Below, piece by piece: positions 1 through 10,889 of a DNA stretch of 23,758 bases. The DNA comes from Perkinsus olseni (taxonomy: Eukaryota > Perkinsozoa > Perkinsida > Perkinsidae), in contig JABANP010000666.1 in NCBI GenBank assembly GCA_013115135.1, positions 1 through 23,758 of the forward strand. Direction: 5' to 3'. The notes below the pieces were generated by a model. That model was not told the DNA's origin and searched no databases. It saw only the letters and a program-made list of their open reading frames with translations. The position numbers were made by a program, and so were the translations under genes. Positions within the stretch are counted from its first letter, which is position 1. Each line of letters begins with the position of its first letter.

Positions 1-1106
1 TGGTATGCTTCGTTCAGTTACGTATTGCTAGATATATCCCATATGAGAGGAAAGGGCTGGCCCAAACAGCCGATCCACACCTGCAAGACCAGCAGCAGTC
101 ATCCACTCACCAACACCTGAAGTGATGGTCAAGGACTTCACCGGGTCTCAGATCCGGTGAGTGGCTGGAGCTCCTCTCGACAGTGATCTGCAGGAGGACC
201 TCAGGAGACTGGTCCACCGTGTTGTTGTCTGTTACCGTCTATGATTGCCCAGAGGTCCCCTGAACTGAAGCGGCGGAATGTCGATGCAGGGTTGTTGCAC
301 CCTTCCGCAGACCTTTCCACTTTTCCTCATCGTCACGAGATCTTAAATTACCGTTGCAGCCCTAATTTCGTCAGCACCCGTCGTCCAAAGCCGTTTTCCT
401 CCTAAAAATTATCATCGTTCATCTAAGCTCCAGCATATGCTGCGAACTCACCAATGTAGACGAATATTAGGACAACGTTAATGTCTGATTTCTCGACAAT
501 CTGTACAGCAGCAGTGCAAGTTCGCATCCTTCAAAACAACCACAAGCCAGCCCTAGGTAGACGATATCCAAAATTAATAAACTTCGCCAACAAAGCTGAC
601 GAAAGATTAACGAAATAATTCTGCTCATAGCAGCCGCCAAGATGTGCGCAAGATGCTACCACCACAGGTCGGATCTCATCAGGGCTCACCGAAGTCTGCC
701 CTCAGGAAGCCTCTTTGAGACCAGACCCCTTCCACGCAGCCACAGCACCTAAATGATTCCTATAAGCCATGCATCGCTCCGCCGAGTTTGGGAATCGCTC
801 GAAGGAGCTCGAACTTGCTCGAAAAAGTTGCTCCACATTCCCCGTTCGAAAACGGACGCTCCTCGTAGTCTACTGCAGGTGGGATGAAATTACGCGCTTT
901 TTGCGATTTGGCAAGTGAAGTAGAGATATCTTGGGCAATCGGTGCCCATTACGCATCTTTAACCCAGCACACTAGGAGCTGGGGTTACCCTGGTTGTGTA
1001 TCCCTACAGGGCGGCGCTCGGACCCTCGGTGCACGGCATCCCCTTGCTACTGATTCCCTCTGCTCACCTCTCCCGGTGGCCATCCCACCTACACACTCCT
1101 CACGTT
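1..1106. other. Left flank without a supportable gene
   Basis: I see no exon of the arrayed family, no tRNA or rRNA fold and no long convincing reading frame here. Positions about 793-850 are rich in the word GCTCGAA and its variants. From about 1040 onward the sequence begins to resemble the leaders of the branch A genes (a run of CACCTCTC followed by C-rich sequence), so the end of this stretch is probably the decayed promoter of pseudogene A1. Confidence 0.4.
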
Positions 1107-2610
1107 GTGTGACTGGACGACAGCTCTGCTACTGCTTCTACCGCAATCAATCCAGCTCAGCACGGCCCGCAGGTATTAGGCACTCGCCAGCCACCAAGAT
1201 ACCCGCCATTAGCCTGGATCTTTATCGCACTGTTAGTCTTCTCCCGGGAGTAGCCAAATGGATCCGCACGAGGACAGCGCTGTATCGTTTGCTCAGGATG
1301 ATGGTGTGAGAGGGAGCCCGCGCGTTCCCGATGAGGAAGAAGCCTTCCAAGAAAAACAGCAATCTCCGCTTGATGTTGCGTGCCCGTACAGCATGGCAGG
1401 CCCCCTCAACTACTTATCTACGGTAGGCTGGATCTTAAGTTGACCCTAGGAAGATCTTGGTAGGGATCAGAGTACAGAATTTACCCACTGGTCACAATGC
1501 CCCAAGGAGGAAGTCTATAGGCTCTCTATAAAACCGAACCCGCGCCAGCAACAAGATGGCTTATAAAGGTTTACTACTGCCCTACAGGGATGGGTATGAG
1601 CAGAGTTTTGCGTCGTCTTAAAACGTCATTATCCAGGAGCTTGAAGGCATTGTTGCTCAGGAAGCGAATTCCTGCCACTACTGATCATTGGTCAGCATCC
1701 TGGTATCCATGATGGAGGCTTACGCTATTCGCGCTCCTCCACCCTGATAACCAACAACCTGCGGAACATGGAAGCATTTATCAGCAATTGCTGGAAGCTG
1801 AAGGCTCAAACACAAATCTTCGCCGAGTTTAAAGAATTGCGGAAGAAGCGCACCACCGATAGCAGCGACGTCGTTCTGCCAACCACAGCACTCTGACAAA
1901 GCATGTACTTGTCTCCTATATTGACCCGCAAGATGAGGAATAGGGGTCGCTAAGGTTGGATATCATCCAGCCATCGCGTTTCTTTGAAGATAACACCACG
2001 TTTCAGGCCAGGGTTAAAGTGCACCTTCGGCGTGGCTGGCGAGGATCGTTCGGAGCCGATGCTCACGCTCGGCATAGCCAGCCGGCTCCTGCACTCCGTC
2101 AGCTCTCTCCCGCACTGTAAGGGAGCCTTTACGCTGAGGATGCCTCCTGCAATGGTGTGTCTGTTTTCAGAAGGGGGATCCCAGACTTGGAGGCCATGTG
2201 CATGCTTTGAGCCTACTCCCGCCACCACCGGCGACTCTGGTATCCCCGACCCCTCATCGATGATATTCAAAGGCAAGTCACTGTACCTATGCCAAGCAGC
2301 CTTCGTCAGATACCAGTGACCTTCCCGCCTACATTTCCGGAGCTACAGACCTCTCAATTGAAATGTAGGAAATGACATTATCGGCGTGGAGGTTGTTCAG
2401 AATCCGCCATCCTCGAAGATGGCCGCCGTACTCAAGGATATTGAAGGATATCTCTAAGAAGGTGAAGTTCAAAAAAGAGCTCTTGTACCCGCGTTGATAC
2501 TTACGCTGAATTAAAAAGCCCACCGGATTACTCCCCACGGTGACGGCGAGCCTCCGCCAGGTGCCGCCAGGAGCCAGGAAGGGAGGCCAGCAGCGACATA
2601 AGGTGGGCAC
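1107..2610 (+). pseudogene. A1: decayed first copy of the branch A secreted-protein gene
   Basis: Every block of the intact copies A2 and A3 can be found here in order. The signal-peptide exon is near 1107-1170. The D1 words K-E-E-V-Y and K-P-N-P are near 1505-1545, D2 near 1765-1935, the L-K-C-T-F-G-V exon near 2012-2120, the conserved I-P-D-P-S-S block near 2235-2260, and an Arg-rich tail near 2540-2600. The start codon position reads GTG instead of ATG. D1 runs into TAA soon after K-P-N-P, D2 is frameshifted close to its end, and D3 is rearranged. The spacing to the next copy (1823 bp) matches the A2-A3 spacing (1832 bp), so it arose by the same tandem duplication. The reading frames that survive here are fragments, not independent genes. 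The right boundary is approximate. Confidence 0.8.
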
Positions 2611-2929
2611 CTGGACCCAGGCCCTGGTCTATTCCCGTCCTCGGAGGACAGTCGTCCTGAACTCAGAGTCTCCTTGCTCTCCTGCGCTCACCAGCAAGAC
2701 AGGGCTTTCGAAAGCTCCTTTTTAATGCCGCTTTCGCTGAGAGATGATGCTGAAGGTGTAGGACTGTTCCCTGGTGCATCGTGTGTGCTCTTTGTTGTTG
2801 TTATGCTCTCGTGCTGTGTTGCTAATACCAGTGTCCAGTAGACATGACGTGGCCCTAGGATACGTCATCGTTCCGCCTGCTGCATTCCTCGATGCACCTC
2901 TCTGGATAGTACCCCCTACACTCCCCGTT
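2611..2929 (+). promoter_or_regulatory. Intergenic region and leader of A2
   Basis: There is no gene in this stretch. Its last 35 nt (2895-2929, from CACCTCTCTGGATAG to the C-rich run just before the ATG) match the 36 nt before the A3 start (4726-4761) at nearly every position. Farther upstream both regions carry a T/G-rich stretch and the word TGCTAATAC (2820 and 4633 areas). The conserved block is best read as a core promoter and 5' leader; that role is inferred from conservation only. Confidence 0.5.
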
Positions 2930-4558
2930 ATGTATTGTACGACAGCCTTGCTACTACTGCTTCTTCCGCAATCAGTCAGCTCGACCGCTGCCTACGAGGT
3001 GAGCACTCACCTGACAGCTTCCACAGCCGAGTTCTTCATCTGAGTCATTGGAAAAAATCGACTTCGTCCGTGTTTGTGCAGAATGTGGACATAAAACACA
3101 GCGCATCATCGAAGGAACGTACCTCGAGTAGAAAGCAGCATCCGCCTGATGCCTCCTTGCCGTCATCTCAAGACCAGCGGGCTCCAACTCATCTTTTCTC
3201 TGAAGTAGTCGCCGCGGCAGCCTTGCCCTGGAGGGAGTACATTCTCTATCAGGGAGCGAAGTGCAGAGTATATTCCTGGTCCCAGGAGCCCAAGGAGGAA
3301 GTTTACGAGCTCTCCGTAAAACCAAATCCCAAAACTGGCAAGGATGAGGTCAAGATTTACTACGCCTCCGACGGAAAGTAACTGAGAACTTGCGATCTCT
3401 GCTCTCTTTGATCAACATGCAGTGTCGCCGATTGTACTTTGTCAGATGCGAAAAGGGTCGTGTCGAGAGAAATCTGCCTCCCAAGGTTGACTGTTACCAC
3501 TACTTACTCTCCGCCATGAAGAACGAGGTGTCTCGGTACATCTTCCACCGCGATACCAACCAGAGTGAAGCTATCTATCAACACTTGAAGCCGAAGATTC
3601 ACAGAGAATTGGAGAGCGAACTCGCCCACTTATGGAAGACCAGTGTCACCACTATCGGCCGTACGAAGTCTCTGCTGCTCCCTGACAGTGCCTTGATGAA
3701 GTACGTACTTGTTACGTACGTTGAACGACAAATGTGGAATGAGCCGCCAGAGGTGAGTGCGGCTAATCATCTGTTCCACCGTGGTATAACCAGTGAGCTC
3801 CTATCAGGCCGGTCTACTGTGTTCCTTCGGCGTAGCAGAAGACGTTACTTCTAGGCAGATGCTCAGGCTTGCCATTGCTAGGGACTTCACGCTACACTCA
3901 GTCAGTTCCGATGCACTGTAGGTGACCCGCGCCAGGGGGGACCTATGGAGGGCTCGCTTCCTTCAGGAGCGAACTCCCAGACCTGAAAACACGAGTAGAT
4001 GCACTGAGAGAGCTATGGCCAGCCACCGGCGTCTCCGGTATCCCCGACCCCTCATCGGATGCTAGTCCGAGGAGAGTTACTGATACCCTATGCGAGCAAG
4101 CCTTCGTCGAATACTTGATGGCTTTCCGCGCGTTCCGGGATAATAAGACAGTCGTCGCCAGTCCCTGCGCTGATGGCTGTAAAGGAGATATTCTCGGCCG
4201 GCAAGGGATGTTTTCGCTCCGGAAAGGCTCCAAGGTCGCCGACGAGCTCAAGGGAATTGAAAGATACCTCCTCGGCAGGGTGCGTTCTCAGAACGTGTTC
4301 TCTCTAGCTGATACCACATCTCAGGCTACTCCTAGAGGCTCATCACGAACCACAGAGGTTATCAAACCGAGTGGGACATTAAACGGGGTGCTAAAGCCAG
4401 ACACTAATGGTATGGTGGTAAGTGCCCATCCATCCAACGCTAACACGCTACGTCCCATCGGCAGCCCTCAGGTGATACATTCAGATATTCAAAGGAGAGA
4501 ACGAACGCCCAGGCAGCCGTCTATCTTTCGATGTTGTTGGAGGAAAAAGCGTGAATGA
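2930..4558 (+). CDS. A2: secreted modular protein of unknown function, branch A (8 exons, about 408 aa)
   Basis: I do not recognise this family. Proposed exons are 2930-2998, 3082-3204, 3253-3377, 3446-3752, 3808-3917, 3967-4279, 4325-4417 and 4472-4558. All join in frame through GT...AG introns of 45-83 nt. Exon 1 is a complete signal peptide: M-Y-C-T-T-A, six Leu, then P-Q-S-V-S-S. Exon 2 is a polar Ser/Pro/Lys linker. Exon 3 (D1) starts G-A-K-C-R-V-Y-S-W and looks beta-rich. Exon 4 (D2) is charged and helical, containing I-Y-Q-H-L-K-P-K and Y-V-L-V-T-Y-V-E. Exon 5 ends with R-D-F-T-L-H. Exon 6 (D3) holds I-P-D-P-S-S and the pair C-A-D-G-C. The two last exons form a basic tail ending C-C-W-R-K-K-R-E. 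The final two introns are multiples of three without stops, so they could instead be coding. The start is fixed by homology with A3 and by the signal peptide. Secretion is inferred. Confidence 0.72.
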
Positions 4559-4761
4559 TCTCCACTGCTCTGTTGTGGCGTGTAAGGTGTGCGCTGTACT
4601 CATTTGCTGTTCCCCCGTGCTTCCCTTGTGCTGCTAATACTTATGCCTAGTCATTTTCATGCCAAATCGGACAAGATGGAAGGATTGGATCCGAAGTCTC
4701 ATCGCCTTCTGCATTCCCTCTCACTCACCTCTCTCGATAGTATCCCCCTACACTCCCCGTT

Positions 4762-6265
4762 ATGTATTGGACGACAGCTCTGCTGCTACTGCTTCTACCG
4801 CAATCAGTCAACTCGGCCACGGCCCGCGAGGTGAGCACTCGCCTGACTACGCATGATACCCTCCATCAGTGTGCGGTCTTCATCATCATCACTGCAGCTC
4901 TGGTCTGTCCTTGCGACACACTCTGAGTACTCGAAGTAGGTTTATCGCTCCTTTTGAGTAGGACAGAGAATACGTGCCCTTCCCGACGAGAAAGCCTGCC
5001 GAAGTACAGCGATCAGGCTTCAACATGCCCGTACCCTTGCCAGATCAGCGTCCTCTTCCTACTCACCTATCTACAGTAGGCCACGGCTCGGGGCTGATTC
5101 GGGGGAAGTGTGGTTGCTCTCTGCTGCCAGGGCTCGAAATGCAGGGTATACACCTGGTCGCCCTTCCCTTGGAACGAAGTCTATGAGTTGTCCGTGAAAA
5201 CGAACACTACCAGCGAGACGGATGATGTGAAGGCTTATTACTTCTCAGATTACTCGTAACTGCCCCTTCACGGTCTTCTGTCACGACTGTTGCGGTTGTC
5301 AGGAGCTCGAAGGGCATCATTTTCGAAAATCTTTCATCCTCCACCGACTGCTATCAACACCTGCTGAACGCGATGTATGAGGGCTCCCGTCACATCGTCT
5401 CGCGCAGGAGGGATGTAGACGAGAGCATCTATCGCCACTTGAAAGGGAAGCTCATCAGACGGCTGGAGAGTGAGTTCAAATACCTCTGGGAGAACAACTC
5501 TACCACCAACGATGGCGCGAGAAGCCTTCTGCTCCCTGACGACTCATTCGTGAGGCACCTTCTCGTTACTTACATTGAACGGAAGATGAAAAACCAAGAA
5601 CGACCGGAGGTCGGAAGAATTTCTTGCCCACTGCTAGTACCATTTTCGCTGTGTTCAGGCGCCTCTACAGTGCACTTTCAGCGTAGAGGACAACTCTGCT
5701 GTCTCCAAGCCGATGCTCTCCCTCGGCATCGCCATGGATTTCACGCTGCACTCAGTCCGTTCTGACGCACTGTAATCGAGCCTCAGTGTTCGCGGGACTC
5801 GCGAGGGTTTTGCTCCTCTCAGGAAGAAATTGGGGTCCTTGGACAAGCATGTACGCCCGCTGAGAGAGCTGTGGCCAGCCACCGGCGTCTCCGGTATCCC
5901 CGACCCCTCATCTGATGCTAGTCCAAAGGAAGTTACTGATACCCTATGCAAGCAAGCCTTCATTGAATTCTTGATGGCCTTTCGCGCCTCCCGTACTGGG
6001 GAGGGAGATGCAAATCTCTGTGCTGCTGATGGCTGCAAGAAGGACATAGCCGGCGAGGCAGGGTGGTTCACGATCCGCGAAGGGTCCGCAGTAGCTGGGG
6101 TCGTCAAGACGATTGAAGCCTTCATCTATAGTGAGGTAAGCCCTCGAGACATGTGAGTTTCAACTTGATGTGGTTCGCTAGGCCACCCGCGGTAAGTTCA
6201 TCAGGAACTACAGAGGGATGAGAGCCAGAACCCGCCAGGAGAATGCTGAGAAGCATGGCAAGTGA
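4762..6265 (+). CDS. A3: secreted modular protein of unknown function, branch A (7 exons, about 374 aa)
   Basis: This is the closest relative of A2, and its exons have nearly the same lengths: 4762-4830 (69), 4962-5075 (114), 5131-5255 (125), 5303-5609 (307), 5659-5771 (113), 5823-6135 (313) and 6182-6265 (84). Introns are 46-55 nt apart from the first (131). The signal peptide reads M-Y-W-T-T-A, six Leu, P-Q-S-V-N-S. The Pro-rich linker has V-P-L-P-D-Q-R-P-L-P. D1 begins G-S-K-C-R-V-Y-T-W, D2 has I-Y-R-H-L-K-G-K and L-V-T-Y-I-E-R-K-M, the next exon ends M-D-F-T-L-H, and D3 has I-P-D-P-S-S and A-D-G-C. The last exon is a basic tail (R-G-K-F-I-R-N-Y-R-G-M-R-A-R), unrelated to the A2 tail. No exon is interrupted, so the gene looks functional. 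The product is probably secreted; no catalytic motif is visible. Confidence 0.74.
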
Positions 6266-6868
6266 CGAGTCACAGGTGAGCTCGTATCCTCCATCCTGTA
6301 TTGGCTTTTCTGCCATTCTCCCGTGGCTCAGGTAGTTACAGACTAGCAGGACAAGCATCCTGCACTACACTCTTCTCATGTCTATAAAGGCTAATAGCCC
6401 TCCTCCATTTTCCTCCGTTGTGACATGTTAGAGGTTGTGTGTCAAGCGTTGTTTTTCTGTCTCTCTCTCTTGTCTTATCAATGCTGAGAGGAACGAGGCG
6501 GAGCGCAGCCATTGGAGGGCTTCCCGCCTGCTTTCTTGACCGCTTTCAAGATTCTGTTACTCGCATCTGTTGCCTTTGTATTGCTATTTCCGTGGTGTAC
6601 ATCGAGAACACTGTGCCTTTTGATGGCGACTGTGGAATGCTGCCCTCCTGGCAAGAGTCTCGTTATATCCCTGCACCCTACAAAGACCTCTCAGGCGGCT
6701 TTTGAGAGGTAGATCGCAAAAAGTAAGAGCCTCTGGTCGAGCACCTCATAGAGACTTGGTCGCGTCCTAGTAGCCGAAGATCGTTGGACTTGAATTAGTC
6801 TTTCTAGAGTGCTCGTTGGATCATTTGAGTCGTCATCAGCTATAGTTGTTGCCCCTTCATTGGTACCA
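6266..6868 (+). promoter_or_regulatory. Intergenic region between A3 and B1, with B1 promoter elements
   Basis: I find no gene. A T/C-rich tract lies near 6450-6475. The 16-mer TCAGGCGGCTTTTGAG at 6691-6706 recurs with small changes before A4 (9249) and before B3 (14046). The final 40 bases before the B1 start resemble the 80-nt leader shared by B2 and B3 (the words CATCAGCTATAGTTGTTG and ATTGGTACCA). Confidence 0.45.
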
Positions 6869-8905
6869 ATGCTTGTCATCAGAGCAACTATCCTATTCCA
6901 CGGTATACATGCAGTGGCAGGCCTGCAGAGTGAGGTAGGTCACGCCGATGGTCCCATTGTCGACACCAACCCTCCTCTCACTTCCTCAGAGGCCTCTTCT
7001 TCCCCTACCAACAGAAGACAGAGCTCAACGGAGGTCGCCTCGGCCACCACACGACCCAACCAAGTGCGTTTCCTTTTTCCGCGGAACACTTGTGACCTCT
7101 TCTCATCGCGAGCAAGCTGCCTTCCACCGCAAATACCACCTATAGTGCAGTTGTCCTGGTCTGACGCAGCGCTTGAGTGTCTACTTGTCCACTTTGCTGT
7201 TGTGCTACATGCTTGTTGTGTCCCTCGGTTATCAGAGGATGCGCCTTTCAGCAATATTGGTGCGTTCTGCATTCGCTCAGGCCTCGCCAGAAGGTGCATC
7301 AGCCCCGATGTCGAGGAGCGGGCTCACTCCTTCTAGGTACAATCTGGTGGACTGGGTAAGCTTCCTCTCTAGCCGAAGACACTTAGCTGCTCTTTTCTTC
7401 ATTAGGACTCGGACGCCACCAACTTTAAAAGGTTAACGAGGTCGCCGTCATCCTCGCCTTACCAAGATCTTCAGTCGGCTGGCTCTGTGAGTGGTAGAAG
7501 GCCCAGGTCTCTATCAGCACCTGCAGGGAGGCATTTGTTACCCTCTCGGAGACCTCGCTTGCCAACCCCTGACGAACTCCTCGGGCTGCCTAAGAGCCTG
7601 CTAGCCTTCGGGTCTCTACTTCAACCTCAGGTAGGCCCTCAGTCGCAGTCTATCCTCCTTCGGAAGGAGTCCTCCCAATGCCTGGTCTTGCTTTATTACT
7701 GAGACACACCTGAGACTCGCTTCAGGGCTTCAAGTACAGAATGTTTTACGCATTCACCGCTGCCGATGGTGTCGATGTCGTGTATGAGCTCAGCCTGAGG
7801 GGCAGGAACCTGAAGCTGTATTACTCGGTCAACCAGGGTGACAAAGACCTCACGTGAGTCCTTCGCGGCAGTGTGATGGTATATCTTGATTGCCCTCTAT
7901 GCGTTCACTTCAACGATCTTGTGTTGCTACGTTTCCCCTGGTACGCTTATCAGGCGCAAGATTCTCGTGACGGAAAGCCTTGAGCGGAGTGGCATGCCTG
8001 ACGACCTTCCGAAGTCTCAGCCGTCCGACTGTAAGGCGACCATGCGAGTGGTCCTCAAGTATGCCTGGAACTATGCCTCGGGGAGGTTCCGACCAAAGGA
8101 GGGAGGCGCCGTGAATGAGAGTCCGGTTCAACAGGAGTCTTCGTGGCAGCTGGAGTTAGACTCGAAAGATAAGTGGATATCATTCGGCGGTAAAAATTCA
8201 TATGCGATGCCATCAACCTTGGGGAGTGATGTTCTCGCCAAGTTCGCCAAGAAAGTGATTCCTGAAGGGAGCGAACCTGTTGAACTTCCGTTAAGGCTGG
8301 TACAGTCACCGATCTCGCCAATGCCGCGGCCATGCGTTCTCTCTTTCAGGAGTCTCTTTGGTACCTTGAGATGGAGGGGAAAGATCTCTCCATGGCCCTC
8401 AACAGGGACTTCACGATTCATCATATTTCTCCACCTGGCATGTGAACCTTTTCGTCATTACTGCCATGTTTGACTTTGATTGCAGGATCGTAGGTCCACG
8501 CCGTGGGAAGGTATGCTCGCTGCCATCGGCCATCTTTCTCAGCTCAAGAAGACGTTTTCCAAGACAAGCCTCGAAGGTCGAAGGATATTTCCCGGGTCGC
8601 CTTTGGCAACTACTTGGAGTCAATCTGCTTGAAGGCCACTCGTAGCTCCGAGGGAATGGTCGACGGCGAGAGTCTCGCCGCGAGACCATGACTGTCTGGC
8701 CCTTTGGCGAAGAGATATATGACAGATGCTCTCGGAGCTCTATTCCACTACCTATTACTGTCAAGATTTTCGAGCCTGGTGCCTTGAGGGAAGAAGGAGA
8801 TTCACTTTCACAGTTCCCGAGGGCAGTCCGTTCTCTGGAGTGATGGAGATACTCGAACTCTCTGCTAGGAGACACGTGGGACAGCAACCCGAGTACGAGT
8901 CGTGA
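6869..8905 (+). pseudogene. B1: branch B secreted-protein gene with a broken last exon
   Basis: The front is still readable. The signal peptide is 6869-6934 (M-L-V-I-R-A-T-I-L-F-H-G-I). Pro-rich exons follow, of which 6990 onward, 7281-7355 and 7406-7630 are the clearest, the last with R-P-R-L-P-T-P-D-E-L-L. D1 is 7726-7853 (128 nt, G-F-K-Y-R-M-F-Y-A-F). D2 is 7954-8299, intact and nearly identical in DNA to the other B copies, and the R-D-F-T-I-H exon is 8350-8441. The D3 exon (8486-8905) is disrupted. Its entry frame does not match the downstream homologous frame, another shift precedes the V-A-F-G-N-Y-L-E-S block, a 14-nt insertion sits at 8671-8684, and a further shift lies near 8808. The final frame ends A-R-R-H-V-G-Q-Q then stops at 8903-8905. 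The splice site after the 6990 exon is unclear. A truncated protein lacking D3 is possible. Confidence 0.65.
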
Positions 8906-9334
8906 CCAATGACTGGCAATCTCGTATGATTCTCGGTGAAAGGCGCGTGAGAGGAGAGACGACTGGAAACCCATAGTCTTCTGACGCCTCGCGCTCGACT
9001 GTTCTGTTTCCTTTTCGAGCCTCCGTCTCATCTTGTTGTCCCTCACGATGATGGTAATTCCATCGCCCTGCTCCTGTAAGAATGACATGCCGTGAGCGAT
9101 GGAGCTGCCCTGTGATGATGGAGATCACAGAGTGCCTACGACTACTACCATCGCAGCTCTGGTGTAAACGTGGTGTTTGTGATGATGATGTTGTCCGTGT
9201 TAGCAAGATTGGAGTTCTTACTATCGTACTATTCCCATCGGACTCTTCTCAGGCGGCTTTGGCTCCTTATTCCCTGATAGAACTCTCATAGGAAAGGCCA
9301 TTGATTAACCTCAGTTGGTCCTTGTTGTTCTCGT
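8906..9334 (+). promoter_or_regulatory. Intergenic region and leader of A4
   Basis: There is no gene that I can support; the long antisense frame over this area is a shadow of B1. TCAGGCGGCTTT recurs at 9249-9260. The segment around 9165-9220 (T/G-rich, GATGATGATGTTG, then GGAGTTCTTAC) has counterparts before B3 (about 13940-14010) and before C (about 18650-18720). The last 23 nt (9312-9334, CAGTTGGTCCTTGTTGTTC and on) match the leader of gene C (18877-18902). Confidence 0.45.
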
Positions 9335-10260
9335 ATGCGTATCTTACTCTACTTGGCTACACTGCCAGTAGTGGCCCAGGCATCGTTCCTCGGAAGAATG
9401 GTAACAACCTTGCAGGGAAGAGTGCGTTCGTTTGTAGCTGGAGCTGTGTGTCGAGGAACTCCGTTAAACCGTAGACGAGGAGTGGATGCGAACTCCACCG
9501 GAGTGTCCTGCGACTACCGCCCCTTCAGGCCGGTGTATGCTCGCGTAACCCTGATGCCTGTTCCACAGCGAGGAATATATTCAGAACGTACATGAGACAT
9601 AAGATGAAGAATAAGGAACACTCCGCCGGCGTGAGAGACTCTTTACGGCTTAACACCAACACAGTATTCTTCAGACCAGTTTACAGTGCTCGTTCGCCGT
9701 ACCAGATATATGCGCCCCCAAGCAGACCCTCACCTTCGACTTTACAAGCGATTTAACTTTTCATCGGACCCTGAAGCGGACACTGTGAGAGAACGTTATT
9801 GGAGGAGACCGTTGGGAGCTCTGTTCTCATCAGGGACGAAATGCGTTGCTCCCAGAGACTCGTGAAACCGCTGATCTGGCCTGTCCTCAACGTGTCTGAT
9901 CTCCTCGACCCCTCTTCCGATGATAGTCCGGAGGAAGCTACGGATACCCTATGCAAGCAAACCTTGGTCGGGCAATTGAAAGCCTTCCGCGCACTGCGTG
10001 AAGAGGGAGAATTGAAATCCAGTCCCTGCGCTGACGGCTGTAGAGGGGACATCAGAGGCACAGGAGGGCTGTTCGAGATCCGCGACGATTCCGAGCTGGC
10101 CAGGGCCCTGGGAGAGATCCACGAGTGCCCTGATGACCCGGTAAGTTGCCGAGCCATTCTGGAATCAGCTCCTTCCTAGGTTGCCCCTCGGAAGCTCATC
10201 GGTAATCAAAGAGGACAGCCTGAGGGGTCCTCTGATTCCGAAGAGGAAGCGAGTGAATGA
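9335..10260 (+). CDS. A4: minimal branch A protein with a C-type signal peptide (5 exons, about 221 aa)
   Basis: Proposed exons are 9335-9400, 9529-9630, 9675-9784, 9834-10140 and 10180-10260, giving 222 codons without an internal stop and with consistent phases. Exon 1 encodes a signal peptide, M-R-I-L-L-Y-L-A-T-L-P-V-V-A-Q-A-S-F-L-G, which resembles gene C (M-R-V-P-L-Y-F-A...V-A-Q-A-S-F-L-G) and not A2 or A3. Exon 2 keeps only the end of D2 (Y-M-R-H-K-M-K-N-K). Exon 3 is 110 nt, as in A2 (S-L-Q-C-S-F-A-V). Exon 4 is D3 with L-D-P-S-S, D-T-L-C-K-Q and C-A-D-G-C-R-G-D-I. Exon 5 is an acidic tail ending S-S-D-S-E-E-E-A-S-E. The linker and D1 are missing. Intron 1 (128 nt) is open in frame with exon 1 to 9595, so a shorter alternative product is possible. 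The gene looks intact but is small for the family. Confidence 0.6.
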
Positions 10261-10889
10261 CGATTAAGCCTCTAGCGTCCTCAATCCCTACCTCCAGCGA
10301 CCACAGTGTATTACCTCTTTTGTCCATCCTGTGAAGGTCCTTCGCTCAGGCCTACTTGAGCGAGCGTTGCCTTCGTTGTTGACTGTTTGTGTCATGCTGG
10401 AAGTCGTTTATGATTTGCTGCTGTTGTTCAATCTCTCTGCTGAGTTTCTTACACTGACGGGTTCCGGTCACGATGGATCTCCTTGGTGCTCAGCCTTATG
10501 ACACAGACGCCGGTACACCCTCCTCTGCCTACAGTTCCTCCTCTACCCTCTCCCTCGTCATTACCGAACTATGTGTGTCTGATAACAGTCGGCCAAGGCC
10601 CTCGACCGACCGTTATGGCATGACTCGCTCGCACTCAAGATTGTTGACAGATTCACAGCCCAAGCTGTACTGCCGACTCTTCCTCCTCTTCATGCCATCT
10701 CAGTGCAGCCTCATTTGAGGAAGTTCGCTGATCTTGAGGGCCTCCGGCCTGCGCTCTATGCGTCTTTCGTCATAGCCGAGTCTTTCGTTGCACGCAATCG
10801 TCCGACCACCGCGCAGTCGAATGAATCTTCTGGTTGCTCTCCTCATATGAGTATCATCAGCTATAGTTGTTGTCCCTCCATTGATACCA
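10261..10889 (+). promoter_or_regulatory. Intergenic region and promoter/leader of B2
   Basis: No exon of the family is recognisable before the leader, and the short frame at 10473-10718 has no support. The last 80 nt (10810-10889, CGCGCAGTCGAATGAATCTT onward to CCATTGATACCA) are almost identical to the 80 nt before the B3 start (14181-14260) and partly shared with B1. Conservation that reaches the ATG suggests a core promoter plus 5' untranslated leader. Confidence 0.5.

Noticed and set aside
793..850. Possible small RNA or hairpin in the GCTCGAA-rich stretch
   Set aside because: The repeats are short and imperfect, with no stable stem that I could draw and no counterpart elsewhere in the window.
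884..1309. 141-codon plus-strand frame in the left flank
   Set aside because: It runs across the decayed A1 signal-peptide exon and its would-be intron in a frame not used by any paralogue.
8280..8360. Programmed ribosomal frameshift between D2 and the L-W-Y-L-E-M-E-G segment of B genes
   Set aside because: The frame change is fully explained by a GT...AG intron of 50-53 nt with a pyrimidine tract before TTCAG. Its removal restores the frame in all four copies.
8411..9088. 225-codon open frame on the minus strand across the end of B1
   Set aside because: It is antisense to the B1 D3 exon and its intergenic tail, has no recognisable motif, and is not conserved at B2 or B3.
10473..10718. 81-codon frame in the B2 upstream region
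   Set aside because: Composition is Ser/Thr-rich without any motif, paralogue or splice context; a chance frame is more likely.
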